A stretch of DNA of 64,000 nucleotides from Vogesella alkaliphila (GCF_014652475.1 NZ_BMYW01000001.1:550322-614321), one strand, 5' to 3'. Counted from the first letter of the stretch, positions 1-8,673 are shown. Notes: a model not told the origin generated them from the sequence alone. Translations and numbers: made by a program.

Positions 1-431
1 TGCACCTGCGGGCTGAAGGCCGCCGCCTGCATCGAGTCGAAGAACACGAAACCGGCGAGGCTGCCGCCATCGTAGAAGGGCACCGTGAACGACGAGCGGT
101 AGCCCTGTTCGCGCAGCCAGGTGTTGTGCACGGTGTCGGACTGCAGCGCGTGCTCGATGTCGTCGAGCACGCGGAATTCGCCGCTGGCCGCCAGCGCGCT
201 CAGCGCACTGTCGGACAGCTTGTACTCGTAGGCGGTGATGGCCTCGCCCGCGCGGGTGCTGTTGATGAAGGTCTTCAGCACGTCGTCTTTCTCGTCGTAC
301 AGCGCGCAGGCGATGCGATCGACCACCGGCACCGTTTCCAGCAGGCGGTCGTGCAACTCGTTGAGCCGCTGGGTGAGGGTGTCGTCGTGAAGATTCAGGG
401 TCATCATCAGGAAGGGCGGGGGTGCGGTCAT
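1..431 (-). CDS. GAF-domain protein, partial (C-terminus outside window)
   Basis: The reading frame starts at an ATG at 431 and runs off the left edge, giving about 143 residues. A second ATG eight codons inside is an alternative start. The visible part looks like a GAF sensor domain of the type that precedes an HD or GGDEF output in signalling proteins; the segment GYRSSFTVPFYDGG followed by GFVFFDS is typical of GAF domains in HD-GYP-like phosphodiesterases. No output domain can be seen because the gene is cut. It is divergent from the isochorismatase-like gene at 704. Domain call moderately sure; exact function unknown. Confidence 0.6.
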   Translation of the reverse strand, partial: MTAPPPFLMMTLNLHDDTLTQRLNELHDRLLETVPVVDRIACALYDEKDDVLKTFINSTRAGEAITAYEYKLSDSALSALAASGEFRVLDDIEHALQSDTVHNTWLREQGYRSSFTVPFYDGGSLAGFVFFDSMQAAAFSPQV

Positions 432-703
432 CGGGACTGGCTTTCAAGGGTTAACGTCACTGCCGGGCAGGGGCCGGCACTACCTTAATACGCATTCCGG
501 CGGCAAGCCATCCCTAATCCATCCCGGCGTGGCTTTCCCCGCGATCTACGCCGCCCCGCCCGCTGGCGCTTGCGGCAGGGCAGGCTATCCTGAACACAGA
601 CATTCCCCGCATCCGCTTGCCACAGGAGGCCGGCTGCTGCGCCGCGTGTTTCCCACCGCGCCGGCAGCGGCCGGCGCTTTTTTGATGCCCGAAGGAGAAT
701 GCG

Positions 704-1330
704 ATGACCACCCCCTACCAACGTCTGGACAAGAACAACGCTGCCGTGCTGCTGGTGGACCACCAGGCCGGGCTGCTGTCGCTGGTACGCGATATCGATC
801 CCGACAAGTTCAAGAACAACGTGCTGGCGCTGGGCAGTCTGGCGCAGTACTTCAAGCTGCCGACCATCCTGACCACCAGCTTCGAGAGCGGCCCCAACGG
901 CCCGCTGGTGCCGGAGCTGAAGGCGCAGTTTCCGGATGCGCCGTACATCGCCCGTCCCGGCCAGATCAACGCCTGGGACAACGCCGACTTCGTGCAGGCG
1001 GTCAAGGCCACCGGCAAGCGGCAGCTGATCATTGCCGGCGTGGTGACCGAGGTGTGCGTCGCCTTCCCGGCGCTGTCCGCGCTCGAAGAGGGCTTCGAGG
1101 TGTTCGTGGTCACCGACGCCTCGGGCACCTTCAACGACATCACCCGGCAGGCCGCCTGGGCGCGCATGACGCAGGCGGGCGCCCAGCTGATGACCTGGTT
1201 CGGCGTGGCCTGCGAGCTGCACCGCGACTGGCGCAACGACATCGAGGGCCTGGGCACGCTGTTCTCTAACCACATCCCGGACTACCGCAACCTGATCACC
1301 AGCTACACCACGCTGAGCGCCGGCAAGTAG
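704..1330 (+). CDS. YcaC-like isochorismatase-family hydrolase
   Basis: A 208-residue cysteine hydrolase fold protein, close to full length for the YcaC group. Asp19 in LLVDHQ and Cys118 in VVTEVCV match the catalytic Asp and Cys of the isochorismatase superfamily. The C-terminal part (ACELHRDWRNDIEGLG, NHIPDYRNL) is characteristic of YcaC, whose physiological substrate is not established. The ATG at 704 follows a good ribosome-binding site (GGAG near 692). It is a single gene, closed by the inverted-repeat hairpin at 1439-1471 and convergent with the cysteine desulfurase. Family assignment is sure; substrate is not. Confidence 0.9.
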   Translation: MTTPYQRLDKNNAAVLLVDHQAGLLSLVRDIDPDKFKNNVLALGSLAQYFKLPTILTTSFESGPNGPLVPELKAQFPDAPYIARPGQINAWDNADFVQAVKATGKRQLIIAGVVTEVCVAFPALSALEEGFEVFVVTDASGTFNDITRQAAWARMTQAGAQLMTWFGVACELHRDWRNDIEGLGTLFSNHIPDYRNLITSYTTLSAGK

Positions 1331-1438
1331 GCGGCCACGGCCACCGCGGGGTGGCCGTGCGTCGTGCCGGCTTGTCGCCAGTAGCGGCACCAGCGGCCGG
1401 GCCGGGTCGATGCCGATGGCTTGCCGCGGACAAACAGA

Positions 1439-1471
1439 AAGGTTGGCCGCAACGCTGTTGCGGCCAACCTT
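1439..1471. terminator. Inverted pair of the GTTGGCCGC repeat between convergent genes
   Basis: A perfect 15-bp stem (1439-1453 with 1457-1471) with a 3-base loop, built from two head-to-head copies of AAGGTTGGCCGCAA. It lies between the stop codons of the YcaC-like gene and the cysteine desulfurase, where a bidirectional terminator is expected. There is no long T-tract, so termination strength is inferred. Confidence 0.7.
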
Positions 1472-1490
1472 GGGCGCTACCGCTTCACCG

Positions 1491-3293
1491 TCAGCGTTTG
1501 GCCAGTCCTTGCACCACCGCCACCAGCGTGTCGATCTCCTCGCAGGTGTTGTAGAACGCCAGCGACGGCCGCACCGTGGCTTCAAGGCCGAAGCGGCGCA
1601 GGATGGGCTGGGCGCAGTGGTGGCCGGAGCGTACCGCGATGCCTTCCTGGTTCAGCGCGCGGCCCACCTCCTCGGTGCGGTAGCCCGGCAGCACGAAGGA
1701 CAGCACGCTGGCCTTGTGTTCGGCGGTGCCGATCAGCCGCAGCCCCGGCACGCTCTGCAGGCCGCGGGTGGCGTACAGCAGCAGGTCGTGCTCGTAGCGG
1801 GCGATGTTGTCCAGGCCGATGCGCTCGACGTAGTCGATGGCGGCGCCCAGGCCGACGGCGTCGGCGATGTTGCCGGTGCCGGCCTCGAACTTGTTCGGCG
1901 CCGGCTGGTACAGCGTCTTCTCGAAGGTGACATCGGCAATCATGTTGCCGCCCCCCTGCCACGGCGGCATGGCCTCCAGCAGTTCGGCCTTGCCGTACAC
2001 CACGCCGATGCCGGTTGGCGCGAACACCTTGTGGCCGGAGAACACGAAGAAGTCCGCGTCCAGCGCCTGCACGTTGACGCGTAGGTGCGAGACCGACTGC
2101 GCGCCATCCACCAGCACCCGTGCGCCGGCGGCATGCGCCAGCACGATGACCTCGGCCACCGGGGTGACCGTGCCCAGCGCGTTGGACACCTGGGTGATGG
2201 CCACCAGCCTGGTTCGGCTGTTCAGCAGCTTGCGGTACTCGTCGAGCAGGATCTGGCCGCTGTCGTCCACCGGGATCACGTGGATCTTTGCCCCCACGCT
2301 GGCCGCCAGCTGTTGCCAGGGCACGATGTTGGCGTGGTGCTCCAGGTTGGAGACGATGATCTCGTCGCCGGCCGCGATGTTCTGCCGCCCCCAGGTGTTG
2401 GCCACCAGGTTGATCGCCTCGGTGGCGCCGCGCACGAAGATGATCTCGTTGGCGCTGCCGGCGCCGATGAAGCGCGCCACCTTGTTGCGGGCGGCCTCGT
2501 AGGCGTCGGTGGCGCGTGCGGCCAGCTCGTGCGCCGCGCGGTGGATGTTGGAGTTCTCGTGCTGATAGAAGTACGCGATGCGGTCGATCACCGATTGCGG
2601 CTTGTGCGTGGTGGCGGCATTGTCCAGCCAGATCAACGGCTTGCCGTTCACCCGCTCGGCCAGGATGGGAAAATCCCGGCGCACCGCATTGACGTCGAAA
2701 CCATGCTGGCGGCTGGCGACGTGGCGGTCGAAGTCCGGCGCCTTGTCCAGCTTGACGGCCGGTTCCAGGAAGTAGAACTGGCTGCCGGCGGGTGCGGCGG
2801 CGGGTGCTGGTGCCGCAAGCTGTTGGCGGCTGTCGCCGGCCAGCAGCGCGCGCAGCACGTCCTCGCCGGGCAGGCCGAACGATTGCGCCGTGACGCGGTC
2901 GTCCACGGCGGGCAGTGGCGCGGCCGGGGCGCTAGCGGCCAGTTCGCCGTAGCGGCCAGCCTCGGTGACGAAGTAGTACGGCGACGAGGCCGGTGCGCCA
3001 CCAGCCGTCGGCGCCGACGGCTGCGCTGCGGCCAACTGTGGCACCTTGGCCGCATAGGTTTCCGGCACGGCGTAGGCCGCCGGGTCGCGCAGGCCGCTAC
3101 CCACCGGTGCGGCTGGAACCGTGACAGGCAGCGGCTGGAGCGCCGGCTGCGCCGCACTGGATGGTGGAGTCAGCGTGCCGCTGTCCTGCGGTGTCTGGCC
3201 GGGCAGGCTGCTGAAGAAGGCGTTGGCCAGCCGCGCCAGCTCGCCCGCGTCCGGCAGGCCGTCGGGCTTACTTGTAAGTGTCTGGATAGTCAT
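1491..3293 (-). CDS. Encapsulin-associated cysteine desulfurase (SufS-like, long N-terminal extension)
   Basis: A 600-residue protein from the ATG at 3293. Residues from about 200 on are a complete class II (SufS/CsdA) PLP-dependent cysteine desulfurase, which takes sulfur from L-cysteine as an enzyme persulfide. The PLP lysine is K422 (SGHK) and the persulfide cysteine is C560 (RSGHHCAQP). The first ~200 residues are Ala/Pro-rich and probably disordered, with two aromatic motifs, SPYYF (104-108) and SQFYF (171-175). Such an extension is the known cargo-loading region of desulfurases packaged in family 2A encapsulins. The start overlaps the encapsulin stop by 26 bases, so the two are translationally coupled. 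A TTG at 3305 is a weaker alternative start. Catalytic assignment is sure; encapsulation is inferred from extension and neighbour. Confidence 0.93.
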   Translation of the reverse strand: MTIQTLTSKPDGLPDAGELARLANAFFSSLPGQTPQDSGTLTPPSSAAQPALQPLPVTVPAAPVGSGLRDPAAYAVPETYAAKVPQLAAAQPSAPTAGGAPASSPYYFVTEAGRYGELAASAPAAPLPAVDDRVTAQSFGLPGEDVLRALLAGDSRQQLAAPAPAAAPAGSQFYFLEPAVKLDKAPDFDRHVASRQHGFDVNAVRRDFPILAERVNGKPLIWLDNAATTHKPQSVIDRIAYFYQHENSNIHRAAHELAARATDAYEAARNKVARFIGAGSANEIIFVRGATEAINLVANTWGRQNIAAGDEIIVSNLEHHANIVPWQQLAASVGAKIHVIPVDDSGQILLDEYRKLLNSRTRLVAITQVSNALGTVTPVAEVIVLAHAAGARVLVDGAQSVSHLRVNVQALDADFFVFSGHKVFAPTGIGVVYGKAELLEAMPPWQGGGNMIADVTFEKTLYQPAPNKFEAGTGNIADAVGLGAAIDYVERIGLDNIARYEHDLLLYATRGLQSVPGLRLIGTAEHKASVLSFVLPGYRTEEVGRALNQEGIAVRSGHHCAQPILRRFGLEATVRPSLAFYNTCEEIDTLVAVVQGLAKR

Positions 3294-4200
3294 GGTACTT
3301 GCCAATCTCCACGTCTTCGAGTACCGCCAGGGCGTCCTCGGTCAGCACCGCCAGCGAGCAATACAGCGAAATCAGGTAGGACGCGATGGCGTTGCGGTTG
3401 ATGCCCATGAAGCGCACCGACAGCCCCGGGCTCTGTTCGCCGGCCACGCCCGGCTGGTACAGGCCGACCACGCCCTGGCGCTTGTCGCCGACGCGCAAGA
3501 GCAGGATCTTGGTCTTGCCGTGCTCGTCGATCGGCAGCTTGTCCGACGGGATGATGGGCACGCCGCGCCAGGTGATGAACTGCGAGCCGAACAGGCTCAC
3601 GGTCGGCGGCGGCACGCCGCGGCGGGTGCACTCGCGGCCGAAGGCGGCGATGGCCAGCGGGTGGGCGAGGAAGAAGCCGGGTTCCTTCCACACCTTGGTC
3701 AGCAGCTCGTCGAAGTCGTCCGGCGTCGGCGCGCCGGTGAGGGTGCTGATGCGCTGGGCCTCGTCGACATTGGCCAAGAGGCCGTATTCCGGGTTGTTGA
3801 TCAGCTCGGACTCCTGGCGCTCCTTGATGGTCTCGATGGTCAGGCGCAGCTGCTCCTTGATCTGGTCGTGCGGGCTGGAGTACAGGTCGGACACGCGGGT
3901 GTGCACGTCCAGCACCGTGGTGACGGCATTGAGGAACAGCTCGCGCGGCTGCTCTTCGTAGTCGACGAAGGTTTGCGGCAGCTCGGCTTCGTCGCGCTGC
4001 GAGCACGCGACGCGCATATTGCCGGCGTTTTTCACGCGGTTGAGGCGGAAGATGCCGGCCTCGACCGGCGTCCACTGCAGCAGGTGCACCAGCCAGCGCG
4101 GGCTGATGGTGGACAGTTGCGGGACGGTCTTGGTGGCGTTCGCCAGCTGGCGGGCGGCGTTGTCGCCCAGTGCCAGTTGGGCATCCTGATGTTCGGCCAT
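3268..4200 (-). CDS. Family 2A encapsulin shell protein (SrpI-like)
   Basis: A 310-residue HK97-fold shell protein. The start (ARQLANATKTVPQ, SPRWLVHLLQWTPVEAG) and end (RFMGINRNAIASYLISLYCS) match the family 2A encapsulins, formerly annotated SrpI or crp/fnr-type in cyanobacteria. No cyclic-nucleotide-binding insertion is evident, which argues against family 2B. Members of family 2A assemble into small icosahedral compartments that package a cysteine desulfurase; in Acinetobacter baumannii such a shell has been shown to store elemental sulfur. Here it sits directly between a serine acetyltransferase (44 bases upstream) and the desulfurase cargo (overlapping). Assembly and sulfur storage in this organism are inferred. 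Confidence 0.93.
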   Translation of the reverse strand: MAEHQDAQLALGDNAARQLANATKTVPQLSTISPRWLVHLLQWTPVEAGIFRLNRVKNAGNMRVACSQRDEAELPQTFVDYEEQPRELFLNAVTTVLDVHTRVSDLYSSPHDQIKEQLRLTIETIKERQESELINNPEYGLLANVDEAQRISTLTGAPTPDDFDELLTKVWKEPGFFLAHPLAIAAFGRECTRRGVPPPTVSLFGSQFITWRGVPIIPSDKLPIDEHGKTKILLLRVGDKRQGVVGLYQPGVAGEQSPGLSVRFMGINRNAIASYLISLYCSLAVLTEDALAVLEDVEIGKYHDYPDTYK

Positions 4201-4244
4201 GGTGATTCCTTGTGTGGCGTTGGTTGTGGTGAAAAAGGTGGCGG

Positions 4245-5204
4245 CTAGCGCAGATGCGGCGCGCCGGTAAGGTTCTGGCTGTTGGCCTGGGTGATGTGGC
4301 TGCCGGGCAGCACGTCGCGGGTGAGCCACACGTTGCCGCCGATGGTGGCGCCCTGGCCGATGGTGATGCGGCCCAGCAGGGTGGCACCGGCGTAGATCAC
4401 CACGTCGTCCTCGACGATCGGGTGGCGCGGCTGGCCTTTTTCCAGCTTGCCGTCGGCGTCGCTGGCAAAGCGCTTGGCGCCCAGCGTCACCGCCTGGTAC
4501 AGCCGCACCCGCTCGCCGATGACGGCGGTTTCGCCGATCACCACGCCTGTGCCGTGGTCGATGAAGAAGCCCTTGCCGATCTGCGCGCCAGGGTGGATGT
4601 CGATGCCGGTGTCCGAGTGCGCGATCTCGGCGATGATGCGCGCCACCAGCGTGGCGCCGGCGCGGTACAGGTAGTGCGCCAGGCGGTGGTAGAGGATGGC
4701 GCTGATGCCGGGGTAGCACAGCAGCACCTCGTCTACGCTGCGGGCGGCCGGGTCGCCGATATAGGCGGCGTGCACGTCGGCATCCAGAATGCGGCGCAGC
4801 CGGGGCAGCTCGGCGGCCAGGCCGCGGGCGATGGTCACCGCGTTCTGCTCGCTTTTGGCGTCGCTCAGCCCTTGCAGGCGCGCGCTGTAGCTCAGCTCCA
4901 GCTGCAGCTGTTTCACCAGCGCGTCCAGCGCCTGCGCCAGCGTGTGGCCGACGTAGAAGTCTTCGCTGCTTTCGTTCAGGTCCGGCGGCCCCAGGCGCAT
5001 CGGAAACAGCACGCCGGACAGCGCCTCGACGATGTCGCGCAGCGCCTCGCGCGACGGGAACTCGCGCCCGCCCAGCTCGCGGGTGCGGCCGTGGGCCTGG
5101 CGCCAGGCCTGGCGTGCGCCGCGCAGCTCGCGCACCACCTGGTCGATATCCCAGTTCTGCTGCTGGTTGCCGAAGGAGAGCCAGCTTTTTGCTCGGTCGT
5201 TCAT
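4245..5204 (-). CDS. Serine O-acetyltransferase (EpsC/CysE type)
   Basis: A 319-residue enzyme that makes O-acetyl-L-serine from serine and acetyl-CoA, the first step of cysteine synthesis. A large helical N-terminal domain is followed by a left-handed beta-helix of hexapeptide repeats from about residue 200. TGIDIHPGA and DHGTGVVIGETAVIG carry the conserved catalytic His/Asp region. The ATG at 5204 is chosen because GGAG lies about 8 bases upstream; an in-frame start at 5282 would overlap the rhodanese. Second gene of the rhodanese-SAT-encapsulin-desulfurase operon, so it probably supplies cysteine for the encapsulated desulfurase. No cysteine synthase (CysK) gene is adjacent. Confidence 0.93.
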   Translation of the reverse strand: MNDRAKSWLSFGNQQQNWDIDQVVRELRGARQAWRQAHGRTRELGGREFPSREALRDIVEALSGVLFPMRLGPPDLNESSEDFYVGHTLAQALDALVKQLQLELSYSARLQGLSDAKSEQNAVTIARGLAAELPRLRRILDADVHAAYIGDPAARSVDEVLLCYPGISAILYHRLAHYLYRAGATLVARIIAEIAHSDTGIDIHPGAQIGKGFFIDHGTGVVIGETAVIGERVRLYQAVTLGAKRFASDADGKLEKGQPRHPIVEDDVVIYAGATLLGRITIGQGATIGGNVWLTRDVLPGSHITQANSQNLTGAPHLR

Positions 5205-5229
5205 GTGATCCACTCCGGGAAAAGTCGGA

Positions 5230-5721
5230 TTAATCCTGTTGCCACGGCAGGCGGTGATGGCGCCAGCCGCCGACGTCGCCACGGCGGTGCTGCTCGTCCA
5301 GATCGCCTTCGAAGCCTTCCAGCACGTTGAACACCCGGCTGAAGCCGGCGCGGCTTGCCGCCTCGGCGGCGGCGGCCGAGCGCTTGCCGCTGCGGCACAG
5401 CAGCACGATTACCGTATCCTTGCCGCCGGCCTTGCTTTCCAGCTCGCGCAGGAAGCGCGGGTTCTTGAGCAGCGCGGTGCCGGTCTGCCACGCCACGTGC
5501 AGCGAGCCGGGCACGTGGCCGACGAACTTGCGCTCTTCCGCGGTGCGCACGTCGACCAGTTGCGCGACGCCGGCCTCGACCAGCGACCACGCTTCCTGCG
5601 GGTACAGGCAGCCGGCGTAGGCGAGGCCGGCGGCCTGCGCCCGCTGGCGGGCGGCGGTCAGCAGGTGTGCGACGTCCGGCGCGCTGGCGGCGGGGGTAGG
5701 GGGTGTTTGGTTCTCTGGCAT
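5230..5721 (-). CDS. Rhodanese-domain sulfurtransferase
   Basis: A 163-residue single-domain rhodanese. The active-site loop is CRSGKRS with Cys109, which carries a persulfide in transfer reactions; the preceding QLVDVRT(A)EE and GHVPGSLHVAW segments are typical of the fold. There is no signal peptide, so it acts in the cytoplasm. It is the first gene of the encapsulin operon, 25 bases upstream of the serine acetyltransferase. A plausible role is to move sulfur to or from the encapsulated desulfurase; that role is inferred from position. An upstream promoter was looked for between 5722 and 5929 but only a weak -10 (TATAGT near 5760) is visible. Confidence 0.9.
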   Translation of the reverse strand: MPENQTPPTPAASAPDVAHLLTAARQRAQAAGLAYAGCLYPQEAWSLVEAGVAQLVDVRTAEERKFVGHVPGSLHVAWQTGTALLKNPRFLRELESKAGGKDTVIVLLCRSGKRSAAAAEAASRAGFSRVFNVLEGFEGDLDEQHRRGDVGGWRHHRLPWQQD

Positions 5722-5929
5722 GACAATTTCCTGGTGAGCCGTGTTGCCGGGGTGGAACCACTATACGGTGGCCGCCGCCGGGGACTAACCAAGGAAATCT
5801 GATTTGAATATCCGGTAGCCGGGTGCAATGCTTTGCAGGAATTCCGGATAGGAAAACGCCGCCGGCAGGGCGGCGGCGGGGCGAGACCGATCCGCGCGGG
5901 CGCGGCGCCGGCTGGCGGAGTGCGTAGCG

Positions 5930-6940
5930 TTACAGGGCCGGCTCCAGCTCGCCGTAGTGGGCATTGGCCACGTCCACGTGCGAGCGCAGGCGGCCCTTCA
6001 GCACGTTGCGGCCAACCTGGTAGAACAGCGGGTTGTGCGGGTCGCTGGCCGGGCCGCGGGCTTCGGCGGCCAGGTGTGCCGGCAGGGTCAGCAAGGGCAC
6101 GTTGGCATCCAGCTGCGCCGCCATGAAGAAGGCGCTGGACAGCCGGTCGATACCGGCCGGCGGCGTGACCACGCGATGCAGCGTCGCCTTGAGGTAGCCG
6201 TTGGAGGCCAGCTCCAGCAGCTCGCCGATATTCACCACGAAGGTGCCTGCAACCGGGGTCGCCAGCACCCACTCGTCGCCCAGCAGCACCTCCAGTCCCG
6301 GCTGGTCGCCCTGCAGCACCAGCGTCAGGTAGCCGGCGTCCTTGTGCGCGCCGACGCCTTGCTCGCTGTCGGTATGGTCGCGCCCCGGATAGCGGATCAG
6401 CTTCAGGTGCTGGAACGGGCCGTCGGCCACGGTGTGGTCGAACACGTCTTCCGCCTGCTCCAGCGCGATGGCAAAGGCGCGCAGCAGGGTGAGGGTGACC
6501 TCGGTCAGGCTGTCCTGCCAGCGCAGCACGATGTCCCGCATCTGCGGCAGCTCTGCCGGCCACTGGTTGGGGCCGTGCAGGCGCAGCCACGGCTGGTCGC
6601 CGTAGTGCAGCCGGCGCAGCGGGGTCTCGCGCATCACGTCGAACTGTTCGCGCCAGTCGGCCTGTCCCAGCGTCAGCTCGCCGCCGGCGCGGGTATAGCC
6701 GCGAAAGTGCGGCGAGTTGACCATCGCCACGCGCTGCTTGGCGGCGTCCGGCAGCGCGAAGAACTGGCGCGAGACGTCCAGCACCTGTTGTTGCAGGCTG
6801 TCGGGCACGCCGTGGCCCTTGAGGTAGAAGAAGCCGACCTCGCGCGCGGCGGTTTTCAGTTCGCGCAGGAAGTCGACGCGTTGTGCGCCGCCGGCGTGGA
6901 AGGCGGACAGGTCAAGTTGTGGAAGGCTAGGTTTGTTCAC
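5930..6940 (-). CDS. Fe(II)/2-oxoglutarate-dependent oxygenase (isopenicillin-N-synthase family)
   Basis: A 336-residue non-heme iron oxygenase with the usual two parts: an N-terminal DIOX_N segment (FFYLKGHGVP) and a C-terminal 2OG-FeII domain. The iron ligands appear as HKD in GVGAHKDAGYLT and the distal His in TLHRVV; a 2OG-binding Arg is expected near the C-terminal DRLSSAFF segment. The substrate is unknown. It follows a polar amino-acid transporter permease (39-base gap) on the same strand and precedes the encapsulin operon by about 200 bases, so an oxidised or organosulfur amino acid is a reasonable guess only. Confidence 0.88.
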   Translation of the reverse strand: MNKPSLPQLDLSAFHAGGAQRVDFLRELKTAAREVGFFYLKGHGVPDSLQQQVLDVSRQFFALPDAAKQRVAMVNSPHFRGYTRAGGELTLGQADWREQFDVMRETPLRRLHYGDQPWLRLHGPNQWPAELPQMRDIVLRWQDSLTEVTLTLLRAFAIALEQAEDVFDHTVADGPFQHLKLIRYPGRDHTDSEQGVGAHKDAGYLTLVLQGDQPGLEVLLGDEWVLATPVAGTFVVNIGELLELASNGYLKATLHRVVTPPAGIDRLSSAFFMAAQLDANVPLLTLPAHLAAEARGPASDPHNPLFYQVGRNVLKGRLRSHVDVANAHYGELEPAL

Positions 6941-6979
6941 GGGAAACTCCTGACATTCATGGTTGTTATGGGTGAGTGG

Positions 6980-7756
6980 TCAGCTTCTGCCGGAAGCGGC
7001 CATCCTGGTCTCCAGTCTGTGCTGGAAGATTTCGAGCACTACCGACAGCACCCAGTAGATCAGTGCCGCCGAGAGCAGCATTTCCATGTAGCGGTACGAC
7101 GAGCGGCCATAGCTCTGGGACAGGAACATGATTTCCCACAGCCCCATCACCGACACCAGCGACGAATCCTTCAGCATGGAAATGAACAGGGAAAACGCCG
7201 GCGGTACCGCCACCCGCATCGCCTGCGGCAGCACGACAAAGCGCAGGATGGCGCGCGACGACATGCCCAGCGCCTTGCCCGCTTCCCACTGGCCGCGCGG
7301 AATGGACAGGATGGCGGCGCGCAGCACCTCGCTGAGATAGGCGCCGTAGCACAGCGTCAGCGCGGTGATCCCGGCCGGAATGGCGTCCGGCACGATGCCC
7401 AGTTGCGGCAGCCCCAGATAGATCAGCAGGATCTGCACCAGCAGCGGCGTGCCCTTGAAAAACGAGTTGTAGAAGGTCGCCAGCCCGTACAGCAGCGGCT
7501 TGCGTGACAGCCGGCCGAGGGCCGATGCCAGGCCGATCAGCAGCGCCAGCAGGGTGGACACCAGGCACAGCAGCACGGTGAGCGGCACGCCCTGCAGCAG
7601 CCCCTCCGGATTGAGCTCCAGCCCCAGCAGCAGCGGCAGTTTTTCCAGCGCGAAGCGGTAGTCCAGCCCGAAGGCGGCGGCAAACCAGGCCAGCAGGCCC
7701 AGCAGCAGCAAGATCACCAGGCTGACGTGCAGCCGGAAGCGGTTTTCCATGTTCAT
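6980..7756 (-). CDS. Polar amino-acid ABC transporter permease (HisM/TcyB-like)
   Basis: A 258-residue inner-membrane permease of the polar amino-acid uptake family. About five to six hydrophobic segments are visible, and the cytoplasmic EAA loop that contacts the ATPase reads IPRGQWEAGKALGMSSRAIL. It lies 57 bases downstream of the solute-binding protein gene and upstream of the 2OG oxygenase. No ATP-binding subunit gene is present in the cluster; either an ATPase encoded elsewhere is shared or the importer is incomplete. Cystine specificity is suggested by the sulfur context, not shown by the sequence. Confidence 0.88.
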   Translation of the reverse strand: MNMENRFRLHVSLVILLLLGLLAWFAAAFGLDYRFALEKLPLLLGLELNPEGLLQGVPLTVLLCLVSTLLALLIGLASALGRLSRKPLLYGLATFYNSFFKGTPLLVQILLIYLGLPQLGIVPDAIPAGITALTLCYGAYLSEVLRAAILSIPRGQWEAGKALGMSSRAILRFVVLPQAMRVAVPPAFSLFISMLKDSSLVSVMGLWEIMFLSQSYGRSSYRYMEMLLSAALIYWVLSVVLEIFQHRLETRMAASGRS

Positions 7757-7813
7757 GAGTCGGTATGACGGGTCAGGCGGGTGCCGGCCGCGGCGGCGGT
7801 CGGCACCCGGGGG

Positions 7814-8638
7814 TTACTGGGTGATGTCGCTGCCGATCCATTTTCTGGAAATGGCGGCCAGCGTGCCGTCCTGCTTCAGCTCGGTGATCACCTGCTTCAC
7901 CCGTGCCTGCCACTGCGCATCGCCCTTGTCGACCGCGACCCAGTTCGGTTCGGCGTACAGGGTGGCGGCGACGCGGAACTTGCCGCCCCTGGCGATGCGC
8001 TCGTTGGCGGTGTTCAGGTTGGAAACCAGCGCGTCCAGCCGTTTGCCGGTACCCAGCGCCAGGTCCTGGAAGATGATTTCTTCGTTGTCGTAGGTGGCAA
8101 TGTTGACCTTGCCGAACGGGAAGCTGGGCTGCTCCGCGCCCGGCGCCTCGATCTTCAGCGTCTTCTGCAGGTAGCGCTCATAGGAGGCGCCTTGCTGCAC
8201 GCCGATCCTCTTGCCGTCCAGTGTCTTGATGCTGCGGGTATGCCGGTCGCTGGCGTTGACCACCAGCACCGCCGGCGATTTGTAGTAGATCACCGGGAAA
8301 TCCAGCACCTGGGCGGCTTCCCTGGTCGGTGTCATCGAGCAGATGCAGATATCCCAGCGCTTGCCCCACTTGCCGGCGGCGATCACCTCCCACGACGGCG
8401 TATCCAGCTTCAGCTTCACGTTCAGCTTTTTCGCGACCGCCTTCGCCACGTCCACGTCGAAGCCGTCGAGCTGGTTCTTGCTGTTGAGGAAGGAAAACGG
8501 CGGGTAGCTTTCCAGCAGCACGCCGCGCAGTTCGCCGCTCTTGCTGACGCGGTCCAGCGTGGTGCCGGCATGGCCGGGGACGGCCAGCAGCAGGGGTAGC
8601 AGGGCGGCGGTGGTGCGGATAAGTCATTGTTTGTTCAC
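7814..8638 (-). CDS. Amino-acid ABC transporter solute-binding protein; in-frame TGA at codon 5
   Basis: The mature domain (family 3 periplasmic binding protein; SYPPFSFLNSKNQLDGFDVDVA) is intact from about 8521 down to 7814. The natural start appears to be the GTG at 8638, 7 bases after AAAGGGA, giving M-N-K-Q, then TGA (8624-8626), then LIRTTAALLPLLLAVPGHAG, a perfect signal peptide. A single CGA to TGA change would explain the break. Alternatively the overlapping ATG at 8627 with one base removed would restore the same frame. As written, the only uninterrupted frame starts at the GTG at 8521 and lacks export. Either a recent null mutation or a sequencing error. Confidence 0.8.
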
Positions 8639-8673
8639 GGTGATATCCCTTTGTTATTTTGCTGACGTGGCAA

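Noticed and set aside
8624-8626. TGA as a selenocysteine codon in the binding protein
   Set aside because: It falls within the signal peptide, no SECIS-like hairpin is obvious and the family has no such residue; a mutation or error is far likelier.
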